From assembly GCA_028693695.1 (NCBI GenBank), contig JAQUUV010000083.1, positions 1-8,487 on the forward strand: DNA of 8,487 bases. The letters are read 5' to 3'. The position numbers and the translations under genes were made by a program. The DNA is from Syntrophomonas sp. (lineage in GTDB: Bacteria > Bacillota > Syntrophomonadia > Syntrophomonadales > Syntrophomonadaceae). Below are positions 5,577 through 8,487 of the stretch, piece by piece (the first letter of the stretch is position 1; each line of letters opens with the position of its first letter). The notes under the pieces were generated by a model, which worked only from the letters and a program-made list of their open reading frames with translations, had not been told where the DNA came from and made no database searches.

Positions 5577-6401
5577 TTACTTATCAAGTAGCATTTTATA
5601 AATTGTCGATTTCTGGACCTTATACTCGTGGGCCTTCATCTTGAGGGCCTCTTTTTTATCCACCCCCGAATTTATCAGCTCAATAGTCTCCCGCATAATC
5701 TGATCCCAATCAGCTGCTTTAGCCTCTTCCTCCGGAGCAGGAATCAACAGGCATATTTCCCCCCGAGGCGGATGTTCCATATAATAGCATTTTATGTCCC
5801 GCACCGAGCCCCGTCTGACTTCCTGATGGATCTTGGTAAGCTCGCGGGCTACGGTTATTGACCTGCCCTCTCCCAGAACCGCTTCTATATCCTCCAGGGT
5901 CTTTAGCAGGCGGTGAGGGGCTTCATATAATATTAGGGTTCTCTGCTCCGCTTTCAAACTATCCAAGATATCTCTTCTTTTTCCCGCTCTCGGGGGCAGA
6001 AATCCCACAAAGATAAAGCTGCTGCTATCCAGCCCGGAAATGGCTAAAGCTGCGGTGCAGGCTGACGGCCCGGGAATGACTTCTACCTCTATTCCTGCTT
6101 CGATGGCCTGGCGCACCAGACTCTCCCCAGGATCGGAAATAGTAGGCATCCCTGCATCGGATATTAACGCAATGTTGCCTCCCATTCTTAGCTTTTCCAA
6201 AATGTAGCTCTCTTTTTCTGGATTACTGTGCTCGTGATAGCTGATTAATTTATTTTTTATTTTGTAGCGGTTTAGAAGTTTGATACTGTGGCGGGTATCT
6301 TCACAAGCAATCATATCGACCCCACGCAGGGTCTTTAATAGCCTGATACTGACATCTTCCAGGTTACCGATCGGCGTTCCGCATACATATAATTTTCCCA
6401 A
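5577..6401 (-). CDS. rsmI: 16S rRNA 2'-O-ribose C1402 methyltransferase RsmI
   Basis: RsmI (B. subtilis YabC) methylates the 2'-OH of C1402 in the decoding centre of 16S rRNA with SAM. The 274-aa protein is a tetrapyrrole-methylase fold: GTPIGNLEDVS (8-18), CEDTR (33-37), SYHEH (54-58), SDAGMPTISDPG (81-92), VIPGPSA (108-114), FVGFLPPR (131-138), YEAPHR (159-164) and ARELTKIHQE (185-194). A basic C-terminal helical region (about 232-274, with KKEALKMKAHEY) is also typical. The start codon is TTG at 6401, supported by AGGGAG 9 nt upstream and by alignment with the family N-terminus. It begins 3 nt after the preceding methyltransferase stop, so translation is probably coupled. It is the last gene of the operon. 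The GIY-YIG gene yazA that stands before it in B. subtilis is absent. Confidence 0.96.
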   Translation of the reverse strand: MGKLYVCGTPIGNLEDVSIRLLKTLRGVDMIACEDTRHSIKLLNRYKIKNKLISYHEHSNPEKESYILEKLRMGGNIALISDAGMPTISDPGESLVRQAIEAGIEVEVIPGPSACTAALAISGLDSSSFIFVGFLPPRAGKRRDILDSLKAEQRTLILYEAPHRLLKTLEDIEAVLGEGRSITVARELTKIHQEVRRGSVRDIKCYYMEHPPRGEICLLIPAPEEEAKAADWDQIMRETIELINSGVDKKEALKMKAHEYKVQKSTIYKMLLDK

Positions 6402-6404
6402 TTT

Positions 6405-7154
6405 TTATTTCTCCCTATAAATTTGTTTAATTTCGTCGCTGTACTCCCCAGGCTTCTCGTAAATTACTAACGGGGGGAGGATGGTGAGACTGCCAGGGCG
6501 GTTTTTCTGCCCTTCCAACAGCACTAAGCCAGCATTACGATCGACAAAAGAATGCACCATCCGCAAGCGTTTAATTGATAGTTTGTGGTGCCGAAAAATC
6601 TCCATCGCCTCCGCCAATCGTTCAGCGCGCTGAATAATTGCCAGCTTGCCCCCCTGGCACAATAAATATACTCCCTGCTGTACTAGTTTTTCCAGGTTTA
6701 GGTTCAACTCATGCCGGGCAATCGCTTCCTCTGAATTTATACTGATATGACCTTCGCCTTGTCTCCAAAAAGGGGGATTGCTCAAGACCAGCTCAGCACA
6801 TCCCCCCGGCAAAGATTTTTTTAGTTCCTTTATATCCTCCTGGATTATCTCGATTCTATGGGCTAGCCCATTAAGGCTGACACTGCGCCGGGCTCTATCC
6901 ACCATAGCAGGCTGAATTTCCACCCCGCTTATCTGCAAATCGGGGTTACGTACTGCCAGCAGGAGAGGAATTACCCCACTTCCCGTTCCTAGGTCAAAGA
7001 CCCGCCTCACCCCCGTAATCTCCGGGAAATGCGCCAGTAACACCGCATCCAGGGAAAAGCGATAACCGTGTGCACCCTGAATAATCTTCATATTGCCCAA
7101 TATCAGGTCATCCATAGTCTCTTCTACACTAATAATTTCTTGCGTGTCTGCCAC
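6405..7154 (-). CDS. trmN6: YabB/TrmN6-like tRNA1(Val) adenine-N6 methyltransferase
   Basis: A SAM-dependent class I methyltransferase of 249 aa, homologous to B. subtilis YabB and E. coli YfiC (TrmN6), which makes m6A37 in tRNA-Val. Visible motifs: the N-terminal GYRFSLDAVLLAHF block (30-43) typical of this family, motif I VFDLGTGSGVIPL (52-64), the acidic SAM-ribose contact GVEIQ (77-81), NGL (95-97), EDIKEL (106-111), and the N6-adenine catalytic NPPFW (126-130). Substrate in Firmicutes is inferred, as the family also has other substrates. The start is GTG 7154 with AAGGAG 10 nt upstream; an in-frame ATG at codon 14 has a weaker site. It is 7 nt after yabA and 3 nt before rsmI, in the same operon. 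Confidence 0.9.
   Translation of the reverse strand: MADTQEIISVEETMDDLILGNMKIIQGAHGYRFSLDAVLLAHFPEITGVRRVFDLGTGSGVIPLLLAVRNPDLQISGVEIQPAMVDRARRSVSLNGLAHRIEIIQEDIKELKKSLPGGCAELVLSNPPFWRQGEGHISINSEEAIARHELNLNLEKLVQQGVYLLCQGGKLAIIQRAERLAEAMEIFRHHKLSIKRLRMVHSFVDRNAGLVLLEGQKNRPGSLTILPPLVIYEKPGEYSDEIKQIYREK
6411..6416 (-). promoter_or_regulatory. Ribosome binding site fixing the TTG start of rsmI
   Basis: AGGGAG on the minus strand, 9 nt before TTG 6401. It lies within the last codons of the upstream methyltransferase gene. No ATG start is available near this position that would keep the GTPIGNLEDVS N-terminus. Confidence 0.75.
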
Positions 7155-7161
7155 TAGGCCC

Positions 7162-7437
7162 TTACTCCTTCTCCATAAATGCTATGCAAAATAAGCACCC
7201 GTCGCTGCGGCGCTGCCCATAAGCAACCGGGCAAACATGGTACCCTTCATTATAGATTTGCCCCAAATGCTCATATCCTTCACCCTGTAGCTTTATCAGC
7301 TCCACCTCCGGTCGAGACTCATACTGCGGCTCTGGATTGAACTCTCGTTCCAAACTGGCAACCCGTTCTTTGAGGTCTCCTATCTCAAGAATCAGCTCCC
7401 GGATTAATAACTTCAGCTCCTGTACCGTTTTCTCCAT
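7162..7437 (-). CDS. yabA: YabA, replication initiation control protein
   Basis: YabA negatively controls chromosome replication in Firmicutes by binding DnaA and the DnaN clamp. The 91-aa protein has a short N-terminal leucine-rich coiled coil (about 5-32, VQELKLLIRELILEIGDL), a Pro/Glu-rich linker (33-48) and a C-terminal zinc domain, YHVCPVAYG (66-74) then GCLFCIAF (80-87), with ligands H67, C69, C81 and C84. It is a little shorter than the B. subtilis protein. Start ATG 7437 is 6 nt from AGGGGG; a longer reading to 7482 would lie still deeper inside ricT and is not family-like. The first 53 nt of the gene overlap the ricT C-terminal codons in another frame. YabA next to the delta-prime gene is a conserved replication context. 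Confidence 0.93.
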   Translation of the reverse strand: MEKTVQELKLLIRELILEIGDLKERVASLEREFNPEPQYESRPEVELIKLQGEGYEHLGQIYNEGYHVCPVAYGQRRSDGCLFCIAFMEKE

Positions 7438-8101
7438 TTTTAACCCCCTCTGACCTCTTGGAACTATACATTTCCGACTCATATTTGAGGCAGCACATTA
7501 AACGCCCGCAAATGCCGGATATCTTAGTTGGATTCAGGGAAAGCCGCTGCTCCTTGGCCATGCGGATAGAGACTGGCGCAAATTCCCCCAAAAAGTTGTT
7601 GCAACACAGAATCCTGCCACAGGTGCCGATACCGCCCAACATTTTAGCCTCATCCCTCACCCCTATTTGTCTTAACTCGATACGGGTCTTGAAAATAGAA
7701 GCCAAGTCTTTTACCAGATCGCGAAAGTCAACCCTGCTCTCGGCAGTAAAATAGAAAATGACTTTCCCCATATCAAAAGTATATTCTACGTCAATAAGCC
7801 GCATGGGAAGTTTATGTACTCTAACCTTCTCCCGGCATATTTCCAGAGCCTCTGCTTCCTTCTCCTTGTTCCGCTGGTAAGTAGTCAGGTCTTCTTCATT
7901 GGCCTTACGAATTACCTTTTTCAACGGCAGAACCAACTGTTCCTCACTCACATCTTTCTTTTTCAAAGCTACTTCACCGTATTCTACTCCGCGAACAGTT
8001 TCAACTATAACCGCTTCTCCTGCCTGCAATTCCATGTCGCCACTATCAAAATAATATATTTTGCCAGCGGACTTAAATCTAACACCTACTACAAATGCCA
8101 A
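7385..8101 (-). CDS. ricT: RicT (YaaT), PSP1-domain protein
   Basis: RicT forms a complex with RicA and RicF (YmcA, YlbF). In B. subtilis this complex promotes Spo0A phosphorylation, biofilm and competence, and aids RNase Y-dependent mRNA processing; it holds iron-sulfur clusters. The 238-aa protein has an N-terminal beta region (1-60, VVGVRFKSAGKIYYFDSG), then a PSP1 domain (about 60-145) and the conserved C-terminal cysteine blocks GTCGRILCCNNF (159-170) and GICGRLMCCLKYE (196-208). Cysteines 161, 166, 167, 198, 203 and 204 are candidate cluster ligands. The start is TTG 8101, 7 nt after AGGGGG; it matches the family N-terminus. The last 17 codons (a Gly/Asn/Ser/Glu tail after KYESEMYSS) overlap yabA. 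It follows the delta-prime gene by 44 nt in the same operon. Confidence 0.95.
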   Translation of the reverse strand: MAFVVGVRFKSAGKIYYFDSGDMELQAGEAVIVETVRGVEYGEVALKKKDVSEEQLVLPLKKVIRKANEEDLTTYQRNKEKEAEALEICREKVRVHKLPMRLIDVEYTFDMGKVIFYFTAESRVDFRDLVKDLASIFKTRIELRQIGVRDEAKMLGGIGTCGRILCCNNFLGEFAPVSIRMAKEQRLSLNPTKISGICGRLMCCLKYESEMYSSKRSEGVKNGENGTGAEVINPGADS

Positions 8102-8108
8102 AAAATAG

Positions 8109-8114
8109 CCCCCT
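8109..8114 (-). promoter_or_regulatory. Ribosome binding site fixing the TTG start of ricT
   Basis: AGGGGG on the minus strand, 7 nt before the TTG at 8101. The N-terminus thus begins AFVVGVRF, as in the family. A short hairpin (8117-8129) sits just upstream. Confidence 0.7.
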
Positions 8115-8116
8115 AA

Positions 8117-8129
8117 TGCGCTGCGCGCA
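8117..8129 (-). repeat. Short GC hairpin before the ricT ribosome binding site
   Basis: TGCGC, a 3-nt loop and GCGCA form a 5-bp stem ending 2 nt before the ricT Shine-Dalgarno sequence. The holB-ricT gap is only 44 nt. The stem could influence ricT translation or mark an mRNA processing site, but it is short and may be fortuitous. Confidence 0.3.
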
Positions 8130-8145
8130 ATTTTGATTCTCTTTC

Positions 8146-8487
8146 TTATTGTAATGCATCCCAGAGCTGATAGGAAATGTTTATACTTATTAACAGTGAA
8201 CTTACCGGGCCACGATATTGTTTTCTAAGTTTATCTATGTTTACTAATGCCACCTGAACCCGGGTGGGGACAAGTTTTTTAAAATCTTCGCATAGCTTCC
8301 AACTACTCTTCATTACCAGAAGCTGTTTTTGACCGGTCACCTGGTAAATATAAATGTCCCGCAGCAGAGTACTCATTAGACTGGCCAGCATGGCAGGCTT
8401 TTTTTCCATCTGCTCAGCACATTTGAATACCTCGATTTCCTGCCCGGTGGCAAAGTTTTTAATAAGGGTCTGGGCAGTATCCCAAAG
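8146..8487 (-). CDS. holB: DNA polymerase III delta-prime subunit (HolB), C-terminal 113 codons, cut by window edge
   Basis: The delta-prime subunit belongs to the clamp loader that opens the DnaN sliding clamp. Only the C-terminal helical collar domain is present, reading in from the right edge with no start. The pattern is typical of that domain: an EVFKCAEQMEKKPAMLASLMSTLLRDIYIYQ helix pair, then DFKKLVPTRVQVALVNIDKLRKQ and a final SSLLISINISYQLWDAL helix. The AAA+ motifs (Walker-like, zinc ribbon, SRC) lie outside the window. The call rests partly on context: in B. subtilis holB directly precedes yaaT (ricT). The stop codon is 44 nt before ricT. It could also be a diverged clamp-loader paralogue, but the position makes holB the best answer. 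Confidence 0.82.
   Translation of the reverse strand, partial: LWDTAQTLIKNFATGQEIEVFKCAEQMEKKPAMLASLMSTLLRDIYIYQVTGQKQLLVMKSSWKLCEDFKKLVPTRVQVALVNIDKLRKQYRGPVSSLLISINISYQLWDALQ

Overview
The window looks like ordinary chromosomal core sequence from a low- to mid-GC, endospore-forming Firmicute (Clostridia-like). I base this on the gene order, strong AGGAGG-type ribosome binding sites, TTG/GTG starts, an AbrB-type regulator and a YhcN/YlaJ-like spore lipoprotein. The AbrB homologue with a C-terminal CxxC...CxxC pair and the moderate GC content would fit a Syntrophomonas-like clostridium, but genus is a guess. The order closely follows the Bacillus subtilis region holB-yaaT-yabA-yabB-(yazA)-yabC-abrB-metS-yabD-yabE-rnmV-ksgA.

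Right part (5577-8487, minus strand): the C-terminal end of the DNA polymerase III delta-prime gene, followed by ricT (PSP1/YaaT), yabA, a yabB/trmN6-type methyltransferase and rsmI. Spacings are 44 nt, a 53-nt overlap, 7 nt and 3 nt, so this reads as one operon. Three of its genes start with TTG or GTG. The theme is replication (delta-prime; YabA as brake on DnaA), RNA modification (the two methyltransferases) and the Ric regulatory complex (RicT).

Middle (4961-5576): an abrB-like transition-state regulator on the plus strand, convergent with rsmI (17-nt gap) and divergent from metG. Its own sigma-A-like promoter is visible. The 347-nt metG-abrB intergenic region carries both promoters and a possible 23-codon ORF.

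Left part (1-4960, minus strand): metG then tatD (22 nt apart, closed by a strong intrinsic terminator); a separately promoted yabE/RpfB-like cell-wall protein (DUF348-DUF348-G5-3D); a YhcN/YlaJ-like sporulation lipoprotein with its own terminator; and the first 51 codons of rsmA (ksgA). The RNase M5 gene rnmV, which usually sits between yabE and rsmA, is not here; the lipoprotein gene occupies its place.

I found no mobile element, CRISPR array, tRNA, rRNA or defence system. The second-look items are small: the gene substitution, a low-complexity insertion in the lipoprotein, the small ORF, several hairpins and an overlapping gene pair. I do not see a previously undescribed system here.
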